Shown here piece after piece: positions 53,830 to 63,600 of a DNA stretch of 64,000 nt. The stretch spans positions 33,240-97,239 of the forward strand of contig JALNZE010000011.1 in the NCBI GenBank assembly GCA_023229465.1, read 5' to 3'. The stretch comes from Chitinophagaceae bacterium. GTDB taxonomy: Bacteria; Bacteroidota; Bacteroidia; Chitinophagales; Chitinophagaceae. The notes beneath the pieces were generated by a model that saw nothing but the letters and a program-made list of their open reading frames with translations, was not told where the DNA came from and searched no databases. How positions within the stretch are numbered: the first letter of the stretch is position 1; every line of letters begins with the position of its first letter. The position numbers were made by a program, and so were the translations under genes.

Positions 53830-54234
53830 ATGAAGAAGTCGCATATTATTATTCTTGTTTGTATCGCTGCTGCCATTGTGGTATTGATTAGTTATACCGG
53901 CGATCTTACCACTTATGAAACCATTGCCTCTGCCAGGCAAAAAGAAGGCAGATTTGTGAACCTGATCGTAAAAATGGATAAACAACACCCGCTGGAATAT
54001 GATGCCGTAAAAAATCCCAATTACCTCAGTTTTACCGCTATAGACTCTCTCGGAAATAATATTAAAGTGGTATATCACAACAATAAACCTACCGATATGG
54101 AAAAAAGTGAGCGGCTGGTATTAAAGGGCAGGGTTCAGGGAGATCATTTTGAATGTAAAGATATTTTATTGAAATGCCCCTCTAAATACAAAGATGATCC
54201 TAAGGCTCAAAAGAACAACTTACAGAACTCTTAA
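53830..54234 (+). CDS. ccmE: Cytochrome c maturation heme chaperone CcmE, Cys-type
   Basis: Periplasmic heme carrier of cytochrome c maturation, 134 residues, with one N-terminal membrane helix and an OB-fold beta barrel (FVNLIVKMDKQHPLEYDA, IKVVYHNNKPTDME, RLVLKGRVQGDHFECKDILL). The heme-binding motif is KCPSKY, that is CxxxY in place of the HxxxY of E. coli CcmE. Followed after 70 bp by ccmF. A start three codons earlier is possible, but the -7 element would leave almost no leader. Confidence 0.9.
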   Translation: MKKSHIIILVCIAAAIVVLISYTGDLTTYETIASARQKEGRFVNLIVKMDKQHPLEYDAVKNPNYLSFTAIDSLGNNIKVVYHNNKPTDMEKSERLVLKGRVQGDHFECKDILLKCPSKYKDDPKAQKNNLQNS

Positions 54235-54304
54235 TCATGGTGGCTTTCTTTGCACCAGTACTCATTATCCGGCATTTGAATACAATCAATTGAAATAAGT
54301 CTAC

Positions 54305-56788
54305 ATGAATTATATTGGGGAACATTTACTTCCGGGACAAATAGGCCATTTTTTTGCCATCCTTTCTTTATTGGCTTCCCTGCTGGCAACCATCGCGTAT
54401 ATACAGGCCGGCCGGGTAAAAGAATTATCCGATAAATCATCCTGGATACGCCTGGCACGTTGGGCCTTCCTGGTAGAAACCATCAGTGTGGTTGCTGTAT
54501 TTGCCACTTTGTATTATATTATTTCGCAACACCTCTTCGAATACAAATATGCTTACACCCATAGCGATAAAAGCCTTCAGGTAGAATACCTTTTTGCCTG
54601 TTTCTGGGAAGGACAGGAGGGTAGTTTTATGTTGTGGAGTTTCTGGCATTGTGTGCTGGGCTGGATATTGATCTGGAAGTCGAAAGACTGGGAAGCAGGG
54701 GTGATGAGTGTGATTAGTTTTGCCCAATTCTGCCTGGCTACTATGTTGCTGGGGATCTATTTTTTTAATACCAAAATTGGAAGCAGTCCTTTTATTTTAT
54801 CCCGTACCGAAGGATTTTTTGATATGGCTCCTATGTTCAAGGATTTAACTACCGGGGGTTTACGGTTAGATTATCTTACTTTAATTAAAGATGGTTCCGG
54901 GCTGAATACTTTGTTGCAGAATTACTGGATGGTAATACACCCACCCATCTTGTTTTTAGGGTTTGCTTCTACTATTGTGCCTTTTGCCTATGCCATAACA
55001 GGGTTGGTACGAAAAGATCATAGCTGGATAAAACCGGCTTTGCCCTGGGCTTCATTTTCGGCTGCCGTTCTGGGTGCCGGTGTAATGATGGGTGCAGCCT
55101 GGGCCTACGAAAGTTTGTCTTTTGGCGGCTATTGGGCATGGGATCCCGTTGAGAATGCTTCGCTGGTACCCTGGCTAACTTTGGTAGCAGGTTTGCATGT
55201 AAACCTGATCTACCGGAATACCGGATATTCACTGAGGCCAACTTATTTTTTTTATATTATCACTTTTTCACTGATACTATACTCTACCTTCTTAACCAGG
55301 AGCGGAATACTGGGCGATACTTCCGTGCATGCATTTACCGATCTGGGAATGAATGTTCAGTTATTATTATTCCTGTTGGTATTTTTTCTGCCGGCTTTGT
55401 TTTTGTTTTTCTGGAATTATAAAAAAATACCCAGTATACAGAAAGAGGAGAGTACCTATAGCCGTGAGTTCTGGATGTTTATAGGATCATTGGTTCTTTT
55501 TTTAGCAGGTATCGTAATCATTGCCAAAACCTCTACACCGGTTATTAATAAATTATTCGGAACTAATATCGCGCCACCGGAAGATGCTGAGTTTTCTTAT
55601 AACCAGATACAGATTTTTGTAGCGATTATTATCGGCTTATTAACGGCGCTCACCCAATATTTCAAATATAAAGATACCCCAAAGGCTTTCTTTGGAAAAA
55701 AGATATGGATACCCACCCTGGTTGCTGTTTTAATCAGTGTTAGTATCAGTATGTTTGGTCATGTCCGGTATGATAAAATGGGAGCGGGTTTCCTGTTTGC
55801 CATACATATTGCCATTTTCGCCGCGGTATATTCCGTAGTGGCCAATATTGCTTATATCTGGTTGGGCCTGAAAGGAAAAATTAAAGCTGCAGGAGCCTCA
55901 GTGGCCCATATTGGATTTGGGCTGGTATTGGTAGGTATTTTGATCTCATCCAGTAAAAAAGAAGTCCTGAGTTGGAACACAACCGGCATTAGTCCATTGC
56001 AGGCAGATGCCGGAGAAAAGGGCAATCCCACAGGCGACCCCGCAGAGAATATCACTTTGTTCAAAGCGCTCCCTACAGATATGGGAAAGTTTATGGTAAC
56101 TTATGTAAAAGATACCCTGAACCCCAAGGATCGGAAAAGGTATTTTGAAATTGATTTTAAAGCGAAGGATGGCAGCAAAGGTTTCAAACTGTATCCTGAT
56201 GTAATTAAGCAAAACAAAGGCGGGGAGGGGTTTTCAGCCAATCCGGCTGCACGTCATTACTGGTACAAAGATATTTTTGTGTATATAACCTCCTTCCAGG
56301 AAAATGATCATGAAGACACCACCAGTTTTAGGAACAGAGAGGTTAAGGCGGGAGATACCCTGTTTTATGGTAATGGATTGATTGTATTGAATAAAGTATC
56401 TGTAAATCCGGTAGCATTAAAAAGTAAATACAGGGATGATGAAACTGCCTTGTTCCTTGATATGACTGTGATTTCCAGAGATGGCCGCCGTTACCCGGTA
56501 AATCCGGGTATCGCGCTGAAAGGGATGGATATTAGAATAATCACTGATACGGTTCAATCACAAAGCCTGGTATTGAAATTTAATAAAGTGCTGGATCAGG
56601 AGAAAGGCATACTGGAACTGGGTATTAAAGAAAGTTCAGCCATTACCAACCTGGTAACGCTGAAAGTATATGAGTTTCCAATGATCAATATTCTTTGGCT
56701 GGGGGTGCTTGTTATGGTCATTGGTTTTGTTATGTCTGTTATTCAGCGTATCAAACCCTTAAAAAGAGGTGGGTTGAAGGTATCTTAA
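54305..56788 (+). CDS. ccmF: Heme lyase CcmF/CcsA-like cytochrome c biogenesis protein
   Basis: Large integral membrane protein of 827 residues with about fourteen helices that attaches heme to apocytochrome c. The tryptophan-rich motif GGYWAWDPVENASLVPWL identifies the heme handling protein family, flanked by conserved His positions in NYWMVIHPPILFLGFAST and LVAGLHVNLIYR. The C-terminal periplasmic domain (about 560-790) precedes a last helix. With ccmE it forms a System I-like pair; ccmABCD are not in the window. Confidence 0.93.
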   Translation: MNYIGEHLLPGQIGHFFAILSLLASLLATIAYIQAGRVKELSDKSSWIRLARWAFLVETISVVAVFATLYYIISQHLFEYKYAYTHSDKSLQVEYLFACFWEGQEGSFMLWSFWHCVLGWILIWKSKDWEAGVMSVISFAQFCLATMLLGIYFFNTKIGSSPFILSRTEGFFDMAPMFKDLTTGGLRLDYLTLIKDGSGLNTLLQNYWMVIHPPILFLGFASTIVPFAYAITGLVRKDHSWIKPALPWASFSAAVLGAGVMMGAAWAYESLSFGGYWAWDPVENASLVPWLTLVAGLHVNLIYRNTGYSLRPTYFFYIITFSLILYSTFLTRSGILGDTSVHAFTDLGMNVQLLLFLLVFFLPALFLFFWNYKKIPSIQKEESTYSREFWMFIGSLVLFLAGIVIIAKTSTPVINKLFGTNIAPPEDAEFSYNQIQIFVAIIIGLLTALTQYFKYKDTPKAFFGKKIWIPTLVAVLISVSISMFGHVRYDKMGAGFLFAIHIAIFAAVYSVVANIAYIWLGLKGKIKAAGASVAHIGFGLVLVGILISSSKKEVLSWNTTGISPLQADAGEKGNPTGDPAENITLFKALPTDMGKFMVTYVKDTLNPKDRKRYFEIDFKAKDGSKGFKLYPDVIKQNKGGEGFSANPAARHYWYKDIFVYITSFQENDHEDTTSFRNREVKAGDTLFYGNGLIVLNKVSVNPVALKSKYRDDETALFLDMTVISRDGRRYPVNPGIALKGMDIRIITDTVQSQSLVLKFNKVLDQEKGILELGIKESSAITNLVTLKVYEFPMINILWLGVLVMVIGFVMSVIQRIKPLKRGGLKVS

Positions 56789-56857
56789 CAATTGATAGGG
56801 TTACTTTTTTGGCCGTACAGCATTAATAGGGAAAGAACTGTCTAACTAATCATTCAC

Positions 56858-57487
56858 TTGAAAAGGGTTTATAAACATATCATCTTATCTCTTTGCCTGC
56901 TGGGCCCTGTTTTGGTTTCGACCAAAACAAAGGCTCAGGTACATGGAATATATGATACACTGAAGGTATTCGCGTATGTTAGTCCGGAAGGTGATACCAT
57001 TCCCTCCAGTAACCTGCCGCCTGTGCTGGTGAATGGCAGGCTCACCAGGCAGTGGAGGAATTACTGGGCCGACTGGACAAGGCTACGCAATGCTGTGTAT
57101 GTTACGTATCCCTATGCAAAAGCGGCCAGCCGTATTATGAATGAGATCAATACAAAACTGGTAAATGTTTCGGACCGGAAAGAAAGAAAAATTATCATTA
57201 AATCCCGTGAGAAGGAGTTAAAAAAAGAATTCACGGATAAGCTTACCAAATTATCTGTTTACCAGGGAAAGGTATTGATGAAGCTGATTAACAGGGAAAC
57301 AGGAAACAATTGTTACGAAATCATTGATGAATACAAAGGCTTTATCAGCGCTGCTTTCTGGCAAGCTGTTGCCGTGGTATTTGGGAGCAATCTTAAACAG
57401 GGGTATGATCCCCGGGAAAAGGATATTGATATGGAAAAGATTGTAAGGGATGTAGAAAAAATGTATGGCTACTACCGAAACGGTTAA
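56858..57487 (+). CDS. DUF4294 domain-containing protein
   Basis: Exported protein of 209 residues; signal up to TKAQ. The DUF4294 core is RQWRNYWADWTRLRNAVYVT followed by PYAKAASRIMNEINTKLV, then a long charged helix and a final ETGNNCYEIIDEYKGFISAA. Function unknown. The only start codon before the signal is a TTG at 56858. The gene overlaps the convergent aat gene by four bases. Confidence 0.85.
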   Translation: MKRVYKHIILSLCLLGPVLVSTKTKAQVHGIYDTLKVFAYVSPEGDTIPSSNLPPVLVNGRLTRQWRNYWADWTRLRNAVYVTYPYAKAASRIMNEINTKLVNVSDRKERKIIIKSREKELKKEFTDKLTKLSVYQGKVLMKLINRETGNNCYEIIDEYKGFISAAFWQAVAVVFGSNLKQGYDPREKDIDMEKIVRDVEKMYGYYRNG

Positions 57488-58128
57488 ATATATTTCTGTA
57501 ATATTTCCTTGAAGTGATTTCTCTGTATCATTTTTGCCCCTAAGCTTTCCAGGTGTGCCGTGTAAACCTGGCAATCCACCAAAAACACATCTTCCTTTAT
57601 TAATTCTTTTACTAATTGTGTGAATGCAAATTTACTGGCATTGTTGTGGAGGCTAAACATGCTTTCGCCAAAAAATAGTTTGCCCATCTTTATGCCGTAT
57701 AATCCACCCGCCAGTTCACCATCAAGCCAGGCTTCGGCGCTATGGGCAAATCCCAGTTTATGCAATTCAATAAAAGCCCATTCCAGTTCGTCTGTTATCC
57801 AGGTACCTTCCTGACCCTTTCGTTGCAATTTTTTACAGGAACGGATTACTTCAGCAAATGAGGTATCGGTTGTAAAATCAAATATTCCTTTTTTGATCAC
57901 GGCTTCCATGCTTTTGCTAATTTTCAGTTCTCCGGGATACAAAACAAAACGGGGATCCGGGCACCACCACAAAGGTGTATCCCCCTCATACCAGGGGAAA
58001 ATGCCTCTTTTGTAGGCGAGTAATAGCCGGTCAACTGAAATGTCACCACCCATCGCAAGAAGACCATCTTCATTTGCTTCCTCTACCGGTGGAAACCATA
58101 GGGATTGATCCAAAGCATAAACGGGCAT
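57484..58128 (-). CDS. aat: Leucyl/phenylalanyl-tRNA-protein transferase
   Basis: Adds Leu or Phe to proteins that begin with Arg or Lys, making N-degrons. The 214-residue protein has FPPVEEANEDGLLAMGGDIS, YKRGIFPWYEGDTPLWWCPD and PRFVL, and the conserved LAGGLYGIKMGKLFFGESMFS. The start is the ATG at 58128; the codon at 58134 is TTG and lies in a -7 element. ClpS, which reads the product, is the next gene upstream on the same strand. Confidence 0.94.
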   Translation of the reverse strand: MPVYALDQSLWFPPVEEANEDGLLAMGGDISVDRLLLAYKRGIFPWYEGDTPLWWCPDPRFVLYPGELKISKSMEAVIKKGIFDFTTDTSFAEVIRSCKKLQRKGQEGTWITDELEWAFIELHKLGFAHSAEAWLDGELAGGLYGIKMGKLFFGESMFSLHNNASKFAFTQLVKELIKEDVFLVDCQVYTAHLESLGAKMIQRNHFKEILQKYI

Positions 58129-58131
58129 GCT

Positions 58132-58139
58132 CAAATTTA
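58132..58139 (-). promoter_or_regulatory. -7 promoter-like element abutting aat
   Basis: Minus-strand TAAATTTG, exact TAnnTTTG match, only three bases before the aat ATG, so a transcript from it would have almost no leader. May be chance. Confidence 0.35.
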
Positions 58140-58200
58140 GTCAGAAAGTCTGAGAATCAAAAAGTCAAATAACTTTTTAAAAACAAACTCCCTCATTCTA

Positions 58201-58497
58201 TCATTCGATGGTGGCCCCAATTCCTCTATTTGTAATTCCATCACACATGGTCTTCAGCTTTTCGTATTCCCCTTTTTTTACGGCGTATTTTCCTTTGCTA
58301 TGAATGAACATGGCACATTGTTCAGCCTGCTCCGTAGTGTGTCCGCAAATTTTTATCAGTGTTTCGATTACCCACTCAAAGGTATTCACCTCATCGTTCC
58401 ATACGATCAGGCTATAAGAAGGGGTGATTTCGGTAACCACATCCTGTTCCACCTCTTTCCAGGGATTGGCGGCTTCATTGAAAAGGTGCTTCCTCAT
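58201..58497 (-). CDS. clpS: ATP-dependent Clp protease adaptor ClpS
   Basis: N-recognin of 98 residues that delivers N-degron proteins to the Clp unfoldase. ClpS signature: YSLIVWNDEVNTFEWVIETL (Asn and Asp of the ligand pocket), then TEQAEQCAMFIHSKGKYAVK with the pocket His, and a final EYEKLKTMCDG. Adjacent to aat. The partner unfoldase may be ClpC at the start of the window, as no ClpA is seen. Confidence 0.93.
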   Translation of the reverse strand: MRKHLFNEAANPWKEVEQDVVTEITPSYSLIVWNDEVNTFEWVIETLIKICGHTTEQAEQCAMFIHSKGKYAVKKGEYEKLKTMCDGITNRGIGATIE

Positions 58498-58502
58498 GCC
58501 TG

Positions 58503-58510
58503 CAAAGTTA
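58503..58510 (-). promoter_or_regulatory. -7 promoter-like element close to clpS
   Basis: Minus-strand TAACTTTG, exact TAnnTTTG match, with five bases between its last base and the clpS ATG. A leaderless or nearly leaderless transcript would follow. Confidence 0.45.
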
Positions 58511-58663
58511 TGACAGGAAAGGGCAGAATAAAAAGGGTTTCAGATGAATGTGATGCTTGATTAGTAAGTGGGAGGGGAGGGTAAGTGTTCGAAACGCGGG
58601 TAGCATCCCTGTATGGAAGAAAAAAATAGATAAATATTACTTAACTACCTGAGTATAATTTTA

Positions 58664-60580
58664 TTAGTTATCGAAATTAATAAAATACATATCTATATCG
58701 CCAACATTCTTTGCATGAATTTTTCCTCTGTGAGAACATTGATATTGATCTTTTATCAATTCATAGGTTGATGAGGAAATATTTACTTTACCGGGTTCTC
58801 CATTACTTTCCATACGGCTGGCAATGTTTACGGTACTCCCCCAAATGTCGTAGGCATACTTCTTTTTACCAACGACACCTGCCACGATTGGTCCAACATG
58901 AATGCCAATTCTCAACTCCCAGGAGGCTAATCCATATTCATTTCTATTTGAATTATATTCTTTTATCCATACCTGCATTTCCAAACTGGCTTTAACCATA
59001 TTTAAAACATGATCTTCTGTTTCTATTGGAATGCCGCCTGCACACATATAAGCATCCCCTATGGTTTTTATTTTCTCTAAACTGTATTTATCCACGATAT
59101 TATCAAAAGCGATAAAACAGGTATTTAATTGTTCAACCAATTCTTCAGGGGTCATCTTTTCCGCATGACTGGTAAAGCCCTTAAAATCGCTGAACAAAAC
59201 CGAAACTTTATCATAATGCTTGGGTGAGGCATAGCCGGTTGTTTGTAATTCTTTTGCGATTTCCGACGGAAGAATATTTAATAATAAGCCTTCAATTTCT
59301 TCTTTTTGTTTATCTAATATTACATTCGTTTTTACTTTTCGTAAATAGCTACGATAAGTAATAACGGCAATGATTAAAACAAGAAACAACCCAACTAAAA
59401 ATGCATACTTGGCAAACTTCTGACGCTTTAAATCTGCTTTCTGCAATGCAGAGTATACGGTAAGTAAATTAATTTCTCCTTGTTTTTTTTGTATATCAAA
59501 ATCAAATTGAAGCCTGCCTAATTTTTTATCGGTTTCGGTATTATATAAAGTGTCTTTAATGCCAGAAAATTTTGATTGGTATGCAAATGCATTCTTAAAA
59601 TCGTTCAGTTTGTTGTATACATGCGAAAAATTTTCGTAAGCATTCTTTAATTCAATAGAAAAATTATACTGCAATGAGATGTTTTCTGCTCTTTTTAAAT
59701 AAGCTAACGCGGTTCTATAATCACCTTTCTTACTATGCGTTTTAGCCAACCCCAGTAATGACTGAACAATATCTAAGTTGCCATTGAGTTTTTCGGCTAT
59801 GGCTAATGCCTTGTTATGATAAGAAATGGCTAAAACATAATTCCCTTGTCGGTTGTAAACCTTTCCAATCGCGTTGTAAGGGTAAGGACTGTTTTCAGAA
59901 TTATTAAACGCGTTTACCGATTTATTAAAATAGAATAGCGCTGATTTATCATTATTTCCTTCATAATAAATCTCACCAAGGTTAACGGCAGTTGTGCCAA
60001 TGGCTTCTTTGTCGTTTAGCTCCTCACTGAGTGGCAGGGCTTTTAAAAAATATACGAGGGCTTTATCGTGTGTGGCAGGTTTATTAAAATAAACACCGCC
60101 AATATTATTCATCGCCGTTAGTATGCGAAGTTTATCTTTTGTTTTTTCGGCCAGTTTTAACGATTCTAAATAATTTCCCAATGCATTAACATCATCACCC
60201 TGGTTAAAATAAATGCCTCCGATATTATTTAAAATATTCGCTTCACCTACTTCGTCCTTAATTGATTTGAAAATTTTTAAGGATTGTTTCCAATTATCTA
60301 AAGCTTCAATATATTTTCCCTGGTAATAATAGGCAATCCCTTTATTTTTGAAAGCCAGGGCAACCCCTTCATAAAACTGAACAGACTCTGCCATCGTTTT
60401 TGCCTGCTCGGCATATAAAATGGCTTTTTCCGGGTCTTCACTAAAATTGCTTTTACTTAATTGTAATAACCGGTTTACTTTGGCCGTATCGGCGCTTGTA
60501 AATGTTTTAACCTTTTCCTGTGTGAAAACAGTTACGGAATTGCAAAATAAAAGAAAACAGAAAATGGGTTTATTCCACAT
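58664..60580 (-). CDS. TPR-repeat class III adenylate cyclase
   Basis: Sensor-type cyclase of 638 residues: signal peptide (ending VTVFTQ), about eight periplasmic TPR repeats (AIAYYYQGKYIEALDNWKQS is one), a coiled segment, one membrane helix (YAFLVGLFLVLIIAVITYRS, about 395-417), and a cytoplasmic cyclase domain. Metal Asp in LFSDFKGFTSH and GDAYMC, adenine-selecting Lys in KIKTIGDAYM and Asp in YDIWGSTVNIASRM, with the Asn and Arg of the transition state in that last motif. Product is probably cAMP. The ligand is unknown. Confidence 0.9.
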   Translation of the reverse strand: MWNKPIFCFLLFCNSVTVFTQEKVKTFTSADTAKVNRLLQLSKSNFSEDPEKAILYAEQAKTMAESVQFYEGVALAFKNKGIAYYYQGKYIEALDNWKQSLKIFKSIKDEVGEANILNNIGGIYFNQGDDVNALGNYLESLKLAEKTKDKLRILTAMNNIGGVYFNKPATHDKALVYFLKALPLSEELNDKEAIGTTAVNLGEIYYEGNNDKSALFYFNKSVNAFNNSENSPYPYNAIGKVYNRQGNYVLAISYHNKALAIAEKLNGNLDIVQSLLGLAKTHSKKGDYRTALAYLKRAENISLQYNFSIELKNAYENFSHVYNKLNDFKNAFAYQSKFSGIKDTLYNTETDKKLGRLQFDFDIQKKQGEINLLTVYSALQKADLKRQKFAKYAFLVGLFLVLIIAVITYRSYLRKVKTNVILDKQKEEIEGLLLNILPSEIAKELQTTGYASPKHYDKVSVLFSDFKGFTSHAEKMTPEELVEQLNTCFIAFDNIVDKYSLEKIKTIGDAYMCAGGIPIETEDHVLNMVKASLEMQVWIKEYNSNRNEYGLASWELRIGIHVGPIVAGVVGKKKYAYDIWGSTVNIASRMESNGEPGKVNISSSTYELIKDQYQCSHRGKIHAKNVGDIDMYFINFDN

Positions 60581-60608
60581 TGTTTAAAAAAATTATAACC
60601 TAACTTTT

Positions 60609-60642
60609 AAAAACCAAAGAGGCCGGAGCCTCTTTGGTTTTT
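60609..60642 (-). terminator. Rho-independent terminator of the subtilase-like gene
   Basis: Perfect 15-bp stem AAAAACCAAAGAGGC / GCCTCTTTGGTTTTT with a four-base loop. It overlaps the stop codon of the large gene on the minus strand and precedes the cyclase gene. Confidence 0.9.
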
Positions 60643-63600
60643 ATAGCTTAATGAATCGTAAAATCTCCGAACCCTTATCACCAATTATTTTTACAAAATG
60701 AACGCCTCTTTGTATTTTTGAAATATCTATTTCTACCGCATTTTTAGAAATAAACCGGGCATTGATAACCGGTTGAATTTTACCATTTGCCTCCATCAAC
60801 ATAATTTGGCTGGTTGATTTTATTTCATTGACGGTTTCAACAATTATTTTGTTGGATGCAGGGTTGGGATAAATGGTTGATGTAGTGATTGTTTTATTTT
60901 CCTCTGGTGTAGCTGATATAGCCTTATTGTTAATAAATTCAGCCGCAGTAACAGGACTTACAATAGTTAAGGTACCATTATTTGTAATTATATTATACTT
61001 GCTATCCGTGGTTCCTGTAACGGTAACTGTTATTGGGTAAGTACCAGCTGTTGAGGCTTGTGTTGAAGTGGTAGTTAAAGTAATAGAGGCCCCCACTCCC
61101 TGAACAATTACTACTGCAATAGCGGTATTTGGGTCATTTACCGCAACTCCAGTTCCATGGTCAAAGCAATTGTATTCCCAACTTGCCGTTTGACTTAGAT
61201 AATATACGCCAGGAGTAGTTGGCGCATTGAATGTTTTATTTAAAACTCCCGAACCATATCCTGCATTATGACATTCTGAAAATACGCCTATCATGCCGAT
61301 ATAATGTTGTGTTATACAACCAGGGCAATATAAGTAACCCCCTGAATTATAATCAATCCTACTGTACCAGTTCGCGTATAAAGTTACCTGAGCGCCAGGT
61401 TGAACAAATAGCACGTTACCTCCCGCATTTAAGGAAACATTTGAGTAAGTGGAAACCCTGCCTAACTGTTCAATTGATATAGGACTTGCAGGAGTATTAA
61501 AAGAAATGGTATTTAATACATCTCCCGGAACCAAGCCATTGGTAATAGCAGTTAATGGGGGATTCGGATTTCCCTGAACTTTTGTTTTATTTTCCGCGGT
61601 AATCGTTAAGTTTATTTTAGAAACCGTTAAGGTTCCATTATTTAGGATAACATTATAATTTCCATCTGTACAGCCTGTAATTGTAATTGTAATTGGGTAA
61701 ACTCCCACTGTTGAAGTTTGTGTGGCAGTTGTACTTAAAGTGAAGGTTGTGGCTACAAAAGCTGGAAGACAAAGATTAGTTTCATTGTCGCCATTTACAA
61801 AGCCTGTATATGTCGCTGTTAATAACGGGTTTACATCCCCATATATTTTTGTTTTATTATCCGCCGTTACAATTAAATCCTTTTTATTATGAACAATGCT
61901 TCCATTCTCAACGGTTAAAATATAGTTTGCCGGTGTGGCTGGATCTGCCACTATAATATCATCAGTACCCAAGTCTCCAACTATAAAGTCTGGAGTAGGC
62001 GGTACTAATAATTGCAGGTTATTTTCAATAGTATAACGGCCATAACCAATAGATTGCGGTGATACAATGGTTCCGGTAACGGCATCTTTTATCAGATAAG
62101 CTGGTGTGCCGGTTAAAACAGTTGCTTCATTATCGGCATATTGAAATCCGGTAATCGTTTGGCTTGGAGTAATTATAGTGCCATCACCATAAGTAGCTGT
62201 GATATTTGGAGACTGAATGGTTAAATTAGCAGGTGTAATTGTTAAATCACCCACACCATAACTCATTTCATAATTTTCTGCAAGTAAAGCGCCCGGAACA
62301 ATAAAATGTGAACCAACATGCAACCCTGTAACCATTACCACTGATTTATAATCTGTAATATTCGGATTGGGTAGGCTCAAATCTGCTTCAAAATCTTTCT
62401 CATCAATAATAACGGCTATATTATTATTACTTGGTTCAGCATCCGTTCCTGCCGAAGAGGTTGCGTTTACAATTACAGATCCATTAACCAATGCCCTGCT
62501 ATTTGACAAAGGCTCTCCATTAACTAAAGCCCTGCTGTTAACCAAGGCCCTGCTGTTAACCAAGGCCCTGCTGTTAACCAAAGCCCTGCTGTTTACGAGA
62601 GCCCTGCTGCTTGTTAAGGTAGATGTTTCAGGATTGGTCTTGTAGCCAAAAATTAAGGCTGTAGGAATGTCAATAATATTTGATGTTTCAGTAACTAAGG
62701 GGCCTCCGTTTACTAAAGCCCTGCTGTTTACCAGCGCCCTGCTATTAACCAAAGCCCTGCTGCTAACCAATATACTCATATTAGTTAAATCAGTATTTAC
62801 CAAAGCCCTGCTATTTACCAGCGCCCTGCTATTTACCAATGCCCTGGAATCTGTTAAGGCAATTGCGTTTGGTTCTAAAGTGGATTGATAATTCAATTGA
62901 ATGGCGTTTGTTAAATCCGCTCTTTCCGTTGCTGATAAATTAGCGGTGGCATCTAATTCATAATCAAACTGAACATTAGCCACTTTAGCGCCATACACCA
63001 ATGTTTTGCTTCGAGGCGTAATTTTTAAAGGGAGTTTATGAATGGCTAATAACCCATTAACAAATTCATAATTATACAGTTCTAATAACGATACATCGCT
63101 TGCTGATAAATTATTTTGATCAAAAGGAGATACTGGTTGAATAAAATATTGTCCAACATTACTTAAACTGTTTACCGGCGTATTGAATTGTAAATGATCC
63201 AGCTTTAAATCAGTCAGTGTCAATCCCGATGTAGCCAATGGTTGATCATTAACAAGAACAGTATAGGTAAATGCAGGTAAAACTTCTCCATACTTCTTGG
63301 CTTTATTTTCTGCGATTATCTTAATATCCTTTTTGGGAATATCGAAGAATTTAAGGGCTTCGGAAGTGCCGCCGTCTAATGCACTGCTACTGATCGCTAA
63401 AGTTGACAATTGAATAGACGGATTTCCCCCTATATAACCGGGAATGATTGCAGAAGCTGAAAATTCATCAGTTACCGTAGTGGGTATTTCAGTTCCTCTA
63501 AATAATATTTTTGTTTCGGGAGAAAGGTTTTCCCCATTTACTTTTAAAGTAGATCCGGCAACAAATAAAGCATTGTTTACAGATTCCAATGAAACGATTT

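Noticed and set aside
62482..62848. Short regular direct repeats that might be taken for a CRISPR array
   Set aside because: Units of 18 bp stand in tandem without unique spacers and code in frame for SRALVN; no cas gene is near.
62367..62888. Plus-strand open frames across the SRALVN repeats
   Set aside because: They are reflections of the repeat on the opposite strand, low in complexity and without start signals.
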